Positions 18,487 to 26,861 of a DNA stretch of 64,000 bases are shown here, in pieces. The stretch comes from Belliella filtrata (GTDB taxonomy: Bacteria > Bacteroidota > Bacteroidia > Cytophagales > Cyclobacteriaceae). The position numbers were made by a program, and so were the translations under genes. The notes beneath the pieces are model-generated. The model had not been told where the DNA came from. It saw only the letters and a program-made list of their open reading frames with translations, and ran no database searches. Positions within the stretch are counted from its first letter, which is position 1. Each line of letters begins with the position of its first letter. Location: NCBI RefSeq assembly GCF_022549775.1, contig NZ_JAKZGP010000010.1:34332-98331 (forward strand), given 5' to 3'.

Positions 18487-18735
18487 ATGGAGGATTCTGA
18501 CTAACGTAAAGAAAATCGCTTAATTTAGGCTCAATTCGAGCCCTAAATCCTCATTAGTCAGACCTAATTTATCAATTTGTTTTTTTATTCTATTAACTAA
18601 GCCCAATTTTATTCATTAAGATTATATTTCAATGGTATTCATGAATGCTTTGCATTTGTTTTTTTGATCCAAGAAAAGATCCCAACCCTTCGGGATTTTC
18701 ATAAGGAATACCTTTTACCACCATGTTCCTCAGAC
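18487..18735 (-). mobile_element. IS110-family 3' fragment with internal insertion
   Basis: It begins at ATTCTGACTAACGTAAAG and follows the IS110 C-terminal coding sequence through CTAAGCCCAATTTT. About 50 unrelated bases interrupt it (from about 18610), then it resumes at TTTTTTGATCCAAGAAAAG up to TTTTACCACCATGTTCC. It ends where an IS91 remnant begins. It is non-functional. Confidence 0.65.
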
Positions 18736-19022
18736 GGTTTTGCTTACATATCTTGCCTCCAATGTTTGTAAAAATCAGGCACTATGGCTTCCTCTCCCGA
18801 AGAAACAAAGAAGAACTCAGAGCTTTCCAGCAAGAGCAGGGTATCAACTCAGCATGTGTTCAAAAAGAAAAACATGGAGACCCACTCTATTTCCAGGAAG
18901 ATTACAACATCACCATCTGTCCCTGCTGCCATATGGGAAAACTCATAACCATTCGTTACTTCCCCGCAAACGCACCCCCGCCAACCATCAACAACAAACT
19001 CAAAGCAAATGCAAAAACATAA
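18726..19022 (+). pseudogene. C-terminal fragment of an IS91-family transposase
   Basis: The frame reads FLRRFCLHILPPMFVKIRHY and then GFLSRR, which matches the conserved end of Y2 rolling-circle transposases of the IS91 type. It continues with a cysteine pair (ICPCCHMGK) typical of their C-terminal tail. The catalytic tyrosines and the N-terminal two-thirds are missing, replaced by the IS110 fragment. It is the only plus-strand coding trace in this half of the window. Confidence 0.7.
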
Positions 19023-19331
19023 AAAACAACTCATGAGAGCAAAGGAAAACTATTGGCTAAAAGACATTCAGACACTGAAAAAACAATAAACAACGGAGCA
19101 GAAGGCTCCCAAAAAAAGATAGCAGTCAATTACTGCTATCACAAACACCTCTAAGAAACCAGATTTTTTAACCATCAGGAACCACTCCAAACTTTTAATC
19201 CCCATAGCTAAATCTCCTCTCAACGCCGCGTAGTCCCGAGCTATCGGGATCAACAGGGGCTAATTCCGAAATTCCGCTGCGCTTCACTTCGGTTTAGCCC
19301 TTATATATTAGTGGCTGCCCTTATTTTCTCT
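19023..19331. other. Intergenic region downstream of the IS91 remnant
   Basis: No gene is seen. The stretch has a hairpin GATAGCAGTCAATTACTGCTATC at about 19119-19141 and the palindrome TCCCGAGCTATCGGGA at 19234-19249. The latter belongs to a small family of CCCGAT-type palindromes found elsewhere in the island. The remainder is probably IS91 terminal DNA. Confidence 0.45.
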
Positions 19332-21023
19332 TCAGTCTTCAAATGTTTCATCTGTTAAAATTAATGGCTTTCTAAAATATGGATGTCTAACCATCATAAA
19401 CATTTCGTCTTCTCCGTCTTCGTCAATTATATATAAATCTGGATATTCGTATTTCCCGTCAATAAAGTCTGCAAATTGTTTTAATGTAATAGCTTTAAAA
19501 TGTCCATTGAACATATAAAAAGTAGGTGTGTTTATAATAAATATACCTTCAACTTCATAATCCTTCAAATCAATATCCGACTTTTTATAAACGATACTTA
19601 AATGTTCTTCTAGAACGTTCAGATTCTTGGAAATCCAATCCGTTTTTTTATTAAGTTTTGTTTCATAAGATTTATTGGGCTTGTCTAAATTTATAAATAG
19701 CGAATAGTCCATTCTATAGCCAACTGCTTCATATCTTGCTCTATTGTATTTGGCGTCAGCAACGTATATTTTTTTATTGTTTGGGTTAATTACTATCAAG
19801 TCAATTTCACCAGCAATTTCATTGTCGATGTTAACATTATTCTTATTGCCAGTCTGCTTAAACGATTTTATGTTTCGGCAATATAGAAATCCCTTACTTT
19901 TTACGATTTCTTCAATTTTATCTTCCAGAATTTTATCGTGTTCATTACCTTTTTTCGTTATAAACGATTGAATGCACTTTAAACTCAACCATTCATCAAA
20001 CATTGCATTCCAATGAATGGCATTTGTAGCTAAAACCATCATACTTTCAGCAAACTTTTGTTTGCCTACTAATGCTCTTTCAGAACCGCCAACATTGTAA
20101 ACTAAAATCGGTCTAAACATATATCGTTTTGTTGAATGTGGTTTTAGTATAGCATCTTCGATAGTCAATTTATTAGCTCTTGATATTGTAAGTCCAGCAT
20201 AAAAAGTTTCAGCCAAGTCACTACTAATGCCATAATTACCAACAAGATTTAATGGTAGGACGCTGGGTTCAATTGTTTGTAAATCGGGTGCTTGTGGGCT
20301 GTGGTGTTTTTGAATTTCAAAAATTATTCCACCCGCAAAGTCAATTTCAATTTTGAAACATTCTTCAATTTTGGCTCGAAGTTCATAAATCGCTTGTTCA
20401 TCAAAAGTTCCACTTTTATAATCTTCAATAAGCATAGGAAACAACTGTTGATACGTTTTACCGTAATGGTATTGCCAATCTATTACAAGAAGTCTTTTTT
20501 CATCAAAAGAAATTTGGTGACATTCTTCTACCATTTTTTGGAATGCAATGTTATCTGCAAGGGCATAAATCCAAGTTCCCAAATAAATAAGTTCTTGGAT
20601 TTTATCGTCCATTTCAAAAACTTCGCTACCACTTTTCGGAAATGTTCCCCAATCTAAATCAAAGTCACATCCTTGTTCGAGAATTAATTTTAAAATTCTC
20701 CGATACATTGCAAACTCACTTTCAGCAATTAAATCAAGTTTAAATCCACTTAAAGTCTTTATATAAATTTCAATTGATTGTTCGTGCAGCCAATGAACAT
20801 ATAGAAAAAATGTGAGTTTCTTTTCTGTTGAAATTAGTTGCCTAAAACTTTGTGTTAAAAAATTAAATCCGTCAAGAAGAATTTGTTCAACCTTGTTATG
20901 GTCACTGAAGTGTTCATTGCCGTGTTTTTCGATTAAATATGCAGACAACGCTCCCCAATGCTTGTCTCTTGCAGCATAGTCGAAACTGATTACTATTTTA
21001 TTGTCAATCTTAATTCTTGGCAT
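19332..21023 (-). CDS. Large protein with a PD-(D/E)XK (McrC-like) nuclease domain
   Basis: A 563-residue protein. The C-terminal third holds a restriction-type nuclease core: GEIDLIVI near 403-410 and YVADAKYNRARY near 419-430, that is E..ID..(x14)..DAK, with a preceding Glu-rich helix (DKILEDKIEEIVKSKG). The N-terminal ~380 residues have no motif I know and presumably sense or bind nucleic acid. McrC proteins have a similar nuclease arrangement, but no McrB GTPase is adjacent. The gene stands alone between IS-derived borders. Likely a single-gene restriction or defence nuclease, by inference. Confidence 0.75.
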   Translation of the reverse strand: MPRIKIDNKIVISFDYAARDKHWGALSAYLIEKHGNEHFSDHNKVEQILLDGFNFLTQSFRQLISTEKKLTFFLYVHWLHEQSIEIYIKTLSGFKLDLIAESEFAMYRRILKLILEQGCDFDLDWGTFPKSGSEVFEMDDKIQELIYLGTWIYALADNIAFQKMVEECHQISFDEKRLLVIDWQYHYGKTYQQLFPMLIEDYKSGTFDEQAIYELRAKIEECFKIEIDFAGGIIFEIQKHHSPQAPDLQTIEPSVLPLNLVGNYGISSDLAETFYAGLTISRANKLTIEDAILKPHSTKRYMFRPILVYNVGGSERALVGKQKFAESMMVLATNAIHWNAMFDEWLSLKCIQSFITKKGNEHDKILEDKIEEIVKSKGFLYCRNIKSFKQTGNKNNVNIDNEIAGEIDLIVINPNNKKIYVADAKYNRARYEAVGYRMDYSLFINLDKPNKSYETKLNKKTDWISKNLNVLEEHLSIVYKKSDIDLKDYEVEGIFIINTPTFYMFNGHFKAITLKQFADFIDGKYEYPDLYIIDEDGEDEMFMMVRHPYFRKPLILTDETFED

Positions 21024-21079
21024 TTTATTGTCTGTTTATGCTGTCGCCATAGGGTTTTGACTAACGCAAAGAAAATCGC

Positions 21080-22484
21080 TTAATTTGGGCTCAATTCGAG
21101 GCCTAAATCCTCATTAGTCAGACCGAATTTATCAATTTGTTTTTTTATTCTCTTAACTAAGCCCAACTTTCTTTTTTGATCCAAGAAAAGATAGCCTTCG
21201 GGATTTTCATATGGAATTCCTTTTACGACCATTCCGATAAATCGGAACAGGTCATTCCAAATGATGACTGCAAGCTTTCTTTCTGTGGCGCTGATGGCAG
21301 ATATTCTACCTTTTCTATAGCTTATCCTCTGAAAGAAGTCCCTCAACGGAGTTGAATCCTTCAAATTCCCAATGGCATTTGCAGCATTTCTCAAGGCTAT
21401 TTTAAGTCTGTTGCTCCCTTTTGGCACTTTACTAGACAATACTTTGCCACCACTTACTTTATTGTTTGGGGCAAGCCTAAGCCATGAAGCAAAGTGCTTG
21501 GCTGTTTTAAACTTCTTGATCCCTTCCATCCCTACTTCACTCATCAATGCCAAAACCGTAGAAAAGCTTCCCGATCACGGGACAAGCTATCCCTTCAATC
21601 GCCAGAAGATCCGTGCCCTCAAACATCTGATAGGCTTTTAAATTCATATCAATATCTTTTGGCGTGTTTTTATTTACTCTTTTATGGGGCTTTGATTCGA
21701 GATAGTGCTCATGCTTATTACTATCTGAATCGATGATTTCATTCAGCTTTTTCTCTATCTCTTTATCGCAATCCTCTATCTTCTTTTGAATATGGTCATA
21801 TGTATCCAATTCCTGTTGAAGGGCAAATAGATAGTCTTTTCTTCCATTGGAATGGAGCGCTTTGGCGATTTCTTCCTCACTCTTTCTGCAATTCTTGTGG
21901 CGAAGTGATGCAAGTTTATTTTGATCTGTTTCCCCTTCACAAATCGCCCTGATAATTAATAAACCTGTAAGTCCACAAATGTCATTTACAACTACATCCA
22001 ATCGGAAGTTTAATAGCCTTAGATATTTCTGCATTTTCTTTGATGCTGCAGCAGCTGAATGAAGTAAATTTGATCAGTGTCTGCAGTGAGTCCTTAACTC
22101 CTCTGTCTGTCCATCAGGCAAAAAACTTCCAGTTAATAACCCCAATGTATGTAGTTTTTGGATCCACTGACAGTCCATGACATCACTCTTTTTTCCTTTG
22201 ATATTCTTGGTGAACTTACCATTACAGAGTATCAGATGGAATCCCCGTGAAAGTAATACGGCATAGAGATTTTGCCAATAGGTACCAGTACTTTCCATTG
22301 CTATAGTCCTCACATTCCTTTCCTTCAACCAATCTGCCATAGCAAACAAATCCTGGTTGAATACCCCAAATTCCCGAACATCATGCTCGGTTTGACCTAC
22401 TGCTACCCAGTGGGGGCGACTGCCGACGTCAATTCCCGCAGCCTGCGGTTTGACGACTTCCATGGAGATAGATTCTTGTTCCAT
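21080..22484 (-). pseudogene. IS110-family DEDD transposase, broken by stop and frameshift
   Basis: It starts at ATG 22484 (MEQESISMEVVKPQAAGIDVG) with an intact first catalytic motif. A TGA at about 22074 ends the first part after THCRH; the same frame then continues to about 21580. There, an added segment of about 20 bases containing TCCCGATCACGGGAC, flanked by AAGCT on both sides, shifts the frame. Copy 1 has none of it. A third difference is seven extra in-frame codons (DLFRFIG) encoded by a palindrome near 21233-21248. The transposase is certainly inactive as it stands. Confidence 0.85.
21569..21583. repeat. Miniature palindrome inserted with 5-base duplication
   Basis: TCCCGATCACGGGAC sits between two copies of AAGCT inside the IS110 transposase. 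The homologous place in copy 1 (about 17290) has a single AAGCT and no palindrome. This is the pattern of a very small insertion with target duplication. Confidence 0.55.
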
Positions 22485-22655
22485 TTGATTAAGAATTGAT
22501 AGATCTCTCAGGGGATGTGCTTTTGGCTAGAAAATATTCTGAACGGGGTATCTGGCTTTTTAAAGACAAATCCGCCACTGAAATCATCGCAAGCAGACCA
22601 ACCAGAATGACGCCCGTGCTCTTCGATTACTCGAGGGCAACATTTCTTAAATCGG
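22485..22655 (-). ncRNA. Candidate IS110 bridge-RNA region, copy 2
   Basis: This is the conserved non-coding end of the element, upstream of the transposase start, sharing blocks with 18235-18410. The role is inferred from the known position of bridge RNA in IS110-group elements. Confidence 0.35.
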
Positions 22656-22750
22656 CCTTGCTGAGAGGCTATTAATTTACAAAAAATCTTGCCATTATGC
22701 TCTCATACGTTTGCTTACGAAATCAACTTTTTAAAAGTAGGGAGAATTTC

Positions 22751-22884
22751 ATACAACGTTTTGCTGCTTTGCGAAGGCGGGGATTTTTAGCACTAAACTT
22801 CATTAGATGCACAAAGTTTGAATTTAGCACTTCACTGTCATATAAGCACGAAGCCCCCGCTTTTGCAAAACGGCTGTTGGTGGC
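22751..22884. repeat. Long imperfect palindrome, attC-like
   Basis: The left arm, ATACAACGTTTTGCTGCTTT plus GCGAAGGCGGGG (22751-22782), pairs with the right arm, CCCCCGCTTTTGCAAAACGG plus CTGTTGG (22854-22880), with a few bulges. The ~70-base centre carries a second smaller inverted repeat. It follows the stop of the OLD-type gene. Integron attC sites have this folded form with CAAC...GTTG ends, but the full consensus boxes are not met. Confidence 0.5.
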
Positions 22885-22895
22885 TGGTGTTCTTG

Positions 22896-24914
22896 TCATT
22901 TGAGTGCTTTGTTTATTTGTTGAACTAGATTCTTGAGATTCTTTTGTTCATCCCCTGTCAAGTCCTTCGCTTCGTGATTTCTTGTCCACCGTACAAATGC
23001 CTTAGCAAGTTTATACTTTGAAAAATTAGTTACTTCACTTGCAAAAATGTCAATTATTGGTCTATTTGGTTGGCTTGTTACTTTTGCGGATAAGTCAACT
23101 CCATACTCATCCTTAACAACCTTAACGAGTGTCTCTCTAAGTAAATCTTCTATTTCTGCTTTGGCAACTCCTGAAACAAAATCCTTTGTTCTTAAAATAT
23201 TTTTGTTTCCTAAAGTGTGCACCAAGTTTTCTTGTTGGGCGGCTTGGTCTCCTGCTGCATCAGAGTCTAAAAGTGCTGCAACTTTTAAGTTATGAGCAAA
23301 AAGTATTGTTGCATAGTATACAACTTTACCTGCTGAATTAGCGAACACTAAAGCAATTTTATCATTAAGGCTTTCTATTCCGGCATCACTCAATAATTGG
23401 GCAGATGCGTCTAAATACCAATAATCAGTAATTCCTTCTAAAATTAAGTTTCTTTGTTGTGAAAAGAGACTTTGTGCAAGGTCATAACCCAATGCTTCTT
23501 GTAGTGGAAGAAGACCCGCTGGGTCACTTGATGAAATTGTCGTGTGAACTTTAGTTCCTTCTTTTCTATTTTTTAATTCCACAACCCTGACTAAATCTAA
23601 TTCATCAGGCCCTACAAGAAAAGGTGAGTGAGTTGTATAAATTGTCTGATTATGCTCAGCAAGTCTCGTTATCGTATCTCGAAAATCCCTTTGTTTTAAT
23701 CCGTGTAGACTCATTCCTGGTTCATCAAGGAGCAAAATTGCATTTTTATGCTTATCCATTGCTTCTGCAAAGAATACAACAAAGAAAGACACTAACCATT
23801 GAAAGCCTTCTGAACGCTGGTCTAATTCAATGTCAACACCAATATCATCTTCTACCACAACTTTTAAATATTGTCCATCTGCGGTAACCTTTAGTTTATC
23901 CGCTTCGGGTCTATCAGGGTTTGGCATCCAAACCTTTTTGATTTCTTCAGTCAAGCGAACACTTGCAGCATTTAATTTGTAGCTTCTAGTGTCAAGTTTG
24001 TCTTTATAGACTTTTAAAGCATCTGGGTTATTAATGTCTGGACTTTGTGTTTTACCAAGAGTTGAAAGTTCACGTGCTGTAAAACCTAGTAACTTTAATA
24101 AACATAGATTTCCATAATCATAATATTGGTCATCAAGTAATTTTTGTTCTGTTCTTGTTGCCAAGTGTTCCAAATGAACAGAAGGTTTTACCTTGAAGTA
24201 ATTGTTAAATAAGATAAAAACTGGTTTCCTTTTACTCAAAGTAGCCAGGACTTCTTCATACTTACTGTTGAAGTCAATTTGCTCAATTAACTTATCATAA
24301 CGACTCTCTTCTTTCTCATTACCTTCTTCTACTAGAGCATAGTTTTTCTCAAGGAAAGCCTTTAGGCTTTTACAATTTTCTGTTGATAGAGTTGTCGAAT
24401 CTTCGAAGGTATCAGTAATTGGTTTAATTAAAATGCTAGGCTTCTTTGTTTCTTCTTCGGGATTCTCAATTGAGTATTGTTTATCTAAATGTGCAATAAG
24501 TCTCGAAAGGTCTGATTTGATGTCCTTGAAATTAAGTCGATTTGGAGCATCAATTAAATTGTGATAAGTTGAGTTATCTATGTTTTTATAGAATTTATAT
24601 TTACAGTTTCTAAACTCTTCGGAGATTTCTGCTTTGTCGCTATCTTCAAGTTCAAAATAGCCTGTTACAACCGTTACGTTTTTTGGGTCAACTTTTCCTG
24701 TGTCAATATCATTGAATTTGGAGCGTGGATAATCACGTAAAACTTCAAAACCTTGCACATCTGCTGGTTTATTTAGTTGCTGTAAGGCTTTAAGCAAAAC
24801 GGTCTTTCCTGCCTCATTTGGACCAACCATTATTGTCTTCAAATTTTCAATTTCAAATTCTCCGGTATCAATTATACTTCGGTAGTTTTGAACTCTTGCT
24901 TTTATTAGTCTCAT
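22896..24914 (-). CDS. OLD-family ATP-dependent endonuclease
   Basis: A 672-residue protein. Its N-terminal ATPase has Walker A VGPNEAGKT (30-38), and the distal half has Walker B AILLLDEPGMSLHG with TTHSPFL. A C-terminal TOPRIM domain shows LILEGITDYWYLD (about 485) and LLDSDAAGD (about 550), the conserved Glu and DxD. This matches OLD overcoming-lysogenization-type nucleases. It is flanked on both sides by attC-like palindromes with no partner gene, consistent with a one-gene defence cassette. Confidence 0.9.
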   Translation of the reverse strand: MRLIKARVQNYRSIIDTGEFEIENLKTIMVGPNEAGKTVLLKALQQLNKPADVQGFEVLRDYPRSKFNDIDTGKVDPKNVTVVTGYFELEDSDKAEISEEFRNCKYKFYKNIDNSTYHNLIDAPNRLNFKDIKSDLSRLIAHLDKQYSIENPEEETKKPSILIKPITDTFEDSTTLSTENCKSLKAFLEKNYALVEEGNEKEESRYDKLIEQIDFNSKYEEVLATLSKRKPVFILFNNYFKVKPSVHLEHLATRTEQKLLDDQYYDYGNLCLLKLLGFTARELSTLGKTQSPDINNPDALKVYKDKLDTRSYKLNAASVRLTEEIKKVWMPNPDRPEADKLKVTADGQYLKVVVEDDIGVDIELDQRSEGFQWLVSFFVVFFAEAMDKHKNAILLLDEPGMSLHGLKQRDFRDTITRLAEHNQTIYTTHSPFLVGPDELDLVRVVELKNRKEGTKVHTTISSSDPAGLLPLQEALGYDLAQSLFSQQRNLILEGITDYWYLDASAQLLSDAGIESLNDKIALVFANSAGKVVYYATILFAHNLKVAALLDSDAAGDQAAQQENLVHTLGNKNILRTKDFVSGVAKAEIEDLLRETLVKVVKDEYGVDLSAKVTSQPNRPIIDIFASEVTNFSKYKLAKAFVRWTRNHEAKDLTGDEQKNLKNLVQQINKALK

Positions 24915-24960
24915 ATTTTTTGATTTTCTCGTTATGTTGTTTGTCGTCCGTTACACTTGC

Positions 24961-25094
24961 CACCAACGTGATTCAGCTTGGAGACGGCGGGCATTTGGAA
25001 ACGTTTCCTTCCAACCTACTCCTATCTTCTTAAAGGTACTAAACTTTCAATTTACTCGGAACCGCCCGCTGTCTTCCAAGGTGATGTTGTGTCC
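24961..25094. repeat. Long imperfect palindrome, attC-like
   Basis: CACCAACGTGATTCAGCTTG plus GAGACGGCGGGC pairs with GCCCGCTGTCTTCCAAGGTG plus ATGTTGTG. The paired ends CCAAC/GTTG(T)G and the long centre resemble an integron attC. It separates the OLD gene from the lipoprotein gene. Confidence 0.5.
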
Positions 25095-25119
25095 TGCCCT
25101 TCCCTTTTACTTTCCTTAA

Positions 25120-25770
25120 TCATTGATCTATATCTGGAATTTCTGGTGCTCTTATGCTTGGATAGCCAAACCAAATATTGTTCCCTCCCATACTGCTTCT
25201 GCTTGTTATTATTCCACAATTGAACATTATATGTGCAAAAGCCAGTTGATTAAAATATTCATCTTTATCAAACTCCATGAATTTCACATTTTCATTACTT
25301 CCAAAACTTTTAAAGTAATAATCTAAATCTATAGTTGCAGCAATTTCTTCAATCCTTTTTCTGGATGGATATTCTTCAAAACCTATATTTTTTAATGCCT
25401 CTTCATTCTCAAATTCAAAAATTCTTTCATGGTTGGCTAAAATCAAACTGTCAATAAATCCTGAACTTTTTAGGTCGTGACCCATTCCAAATTCATGATG
25501 CATTGCTCCCGATAAAAATGGAGCTTCAGTACAAATTTCTTTTATCTCTCCTGTATTTAGATTTTTTGCCTTGAATACAATGTAGCTAGGTGCTGTACTT
25601 TCATTATTGTAGGCAATCGTAAAAATCTTATTCCTTACAGAGTCATTCGCATATTTATCATTAAGATCTAAAAATCCACTTTCAATATTATTATTATTTG
25701 AGTCTTTACTTCCACAAGAAAAGAATATTACCAAAAACAAAAATCCCAATATTTTGGCTTTCGTATTCAT
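25120..25770 (-). CDS. Lipoprotein of unknown function
   Basis: A 216-residue protein with a signal peptide and lipobox-like FFSCGSKD (Cys19), so anchored in a membrane outside the cytoplasm. The mature part is acidic and mixed alpha/beta, with no catalytic motif recognised. It is a single gene between two palindromic elements, the pattern of cassette cargo. It is not obviously related to defence. Confidence 0.75.
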   Translation of the reverse strand: MNTKAKILGFLFLVIFFSCGSKDSNNNNIESGFLDLNDKYANDSVRNKIFTIAYNNESTAPSYIVFKAKNLNTGEIKEICTEAPFLSGAMHHEFGMGHDLKSSGFIDSLILANHERIFEFENEEALKNIGFEEYPSRKRIEEIAATIDLDYYFKSFGSNENVKFMEFDKDEYFNQLAFAHIMFNCGIITSRSSMGGNNIWFGYPSIRAPEIPDIDQ

Positions 25771-25812
25771 GATTGTTGTTCAGGTTGTTTTCAGGGTTGG
25801 ACACAACGATTT

Positions 25813-25858
25813 GCTATCAACAATTATTGATGATAGCATCCCAATCCGGATTGCTATC
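25813..25858. repeat. Overlapping palindromes beside the recombinase remnant
   Basis: GCTATCAACAATTATTGATG followed by ATAGC is a nearly perfect palindrome (25813-25837). Its right arm GATAGC can instead pair with GCTATC at 25853-25858 around the ATCCGGAT core. These mutually exclusive hairpins lie between the lipoprotein and the 3' end of the recombinase. A recombination site or terminator is possible. Confidence 0.45.
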
Positions 25859-25901
25859 ACTAATATTGTTCATATATCTCCTATAAAACTAAAGATATTT
25901 T

Positions 25902-26490
25902 TTAAATATCCAGACTATCCATAGGGCTTCTAATTTGATCAAATCCTTTTGTTGTGATGTGTGTGTAAATTTGCGTGGTCTTTGGACTCTCATGTCCTAA
26001 TAAACTTTGAATATACCTCAAATCTGTTCCTCTTTCCAATAAATGAGTCGCAAAAGAATGTCTTAAAGTATGTACAGTGACATTCTTTGAAATGCCAACT
26101 TTTCTTACTGCCCTATTTAAGATAGCCGAAATGCTCGCTTTCGAGTATTTTACTGGAGTTTCTTTTGTGCTTTTCTGACCTTCAAACAAATACTCAAAGG
26201 GCTTCTCCTGCTTAATATATAGTCTCAATATTTCAAAAGTTCTTTGAGAAAGAATAGTATATCTATCCTTCTTGAATTTTGCCTGTTCAACCCTAATCTG
26301 CATTCGCTTAGAATCTATATCTTTGATTTTTAGCTTAACAAGTTCACCTATTCTAAGTCCTGCTGAGTGGATTGTCATCAGAACCGCTTTATGTTTTAAA
26401 TTTTTTTTTCTTTAAATATGGCTGCCACCTCCTCCTCACTCAATACCTCAGGCAAAATTTTCTCCCGTATAGGTCTGTCTATATGATAAT
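25902..26490 (-). pseudogene. Tyrosine recombinase, N-terminally truncated and frameshifted
   Basis: The catalytic domain is intact from 26378: Arg in SAGLRIGELVKLK, Lys in AKFKKDRYT, HTLRHSFATHLLERGTDLRY with HxxR, His in LLGHESPKTT and the nucleophile in QIYTH. Upstream, the same protein continues one frame away (HIDRPIREKILPEVLSEEE and then VAAIF), broken at an A9 run near 26400 where one base is gained or lost. Before that only IS110 sequence is found, so the N-terminal DNA-binding domain is missing. The subfamily is XerD-like Bacteroidota integrases. It may once have moved the surrounding genes. Confidence 0.8.
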
Positions 26491-26494
26491 ATTT

Positions 26495-26535
26495 CTCTTA
26501 ACTAAGCCCAACTCTCTTTTTGATCTAAGAAAACC
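26495..26535 (-). mobile_element. Short IS110-family fragment
   Basis: TCTCTTAACTAAGCCCAACT followed by CTCTTTTTGATCTAAGAAAA matches the coding end of the IS110 copies (for example 16890-16925). It cuts off the recombinase 5' end. Confidence 0.55.
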
Positions 26536-26740
26536 AAGACCTTTCAAATCTATCTCCTTCTTGATCAACTTACAGGATTCAAGAAATCAGAGTTGGTTCA
26601 AGACATGCCAAAATTCAAATGCCCAGATTTTGGGTGGGGAAGCCATGCCCAAAGCAAAGCAAAAACTCACAAAATCATACAAAAACCAAAACAACCGCTT
26701 CCTAAAATCCACCAACCAGCCTACTATTCCACCTAGAGAG

Positions 26741-26849
26741 CCCTTCACCCTGCGGATGTCAGTCAACAGCCACTAACCAAAATCCCTGATAGATGAATGC
26801 ATCAATCAGGGATTTTTTCCAAGGGTTTTTGGCTAGTGGGTTAAATGTT
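26741..26849. repeat. 110-base intergenic repeat, copy 2
   Basis: It runs from CCCTTCACCCT to AAATGTT and includes the CCACTAACC...GGCTAGTGG outer palindrome and the AATCCCTGAT terminator stem (26781-26814). It is followed within 13 bases by the stop of the Mrr-like gene. Copies 1 and 3 have the same position relative to a minus-strand gene. Confidence 0.75.
26781..26814. terminator. Hairpin terminator AATCCCTGAT/ATCAGGGATT
   Basis: A 10-base stem followed by a T run, identical to the one at 14767-14800. It lies about 50 bases downstream of the Mrr-like gene. Confidence 0.75.
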
Positions 26850-26861
26850 AGCGGATAGTAT

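Larger units (their letters stand above)
21055..22655 (-). mobile_element. IS110-family insertion sequence, copy 2 (decayed)
   Basis: It is closely related to copy 1 and has the same TTGACTAACGCAAAG border at the left. The transposase is broken by a stop and a frameshift (see the gene entry). The upstream non-coding end at about 22485-22655 is conserved with copy 1. The palindromic cassette-like junction follows at 22751. Confidence 0.75.
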
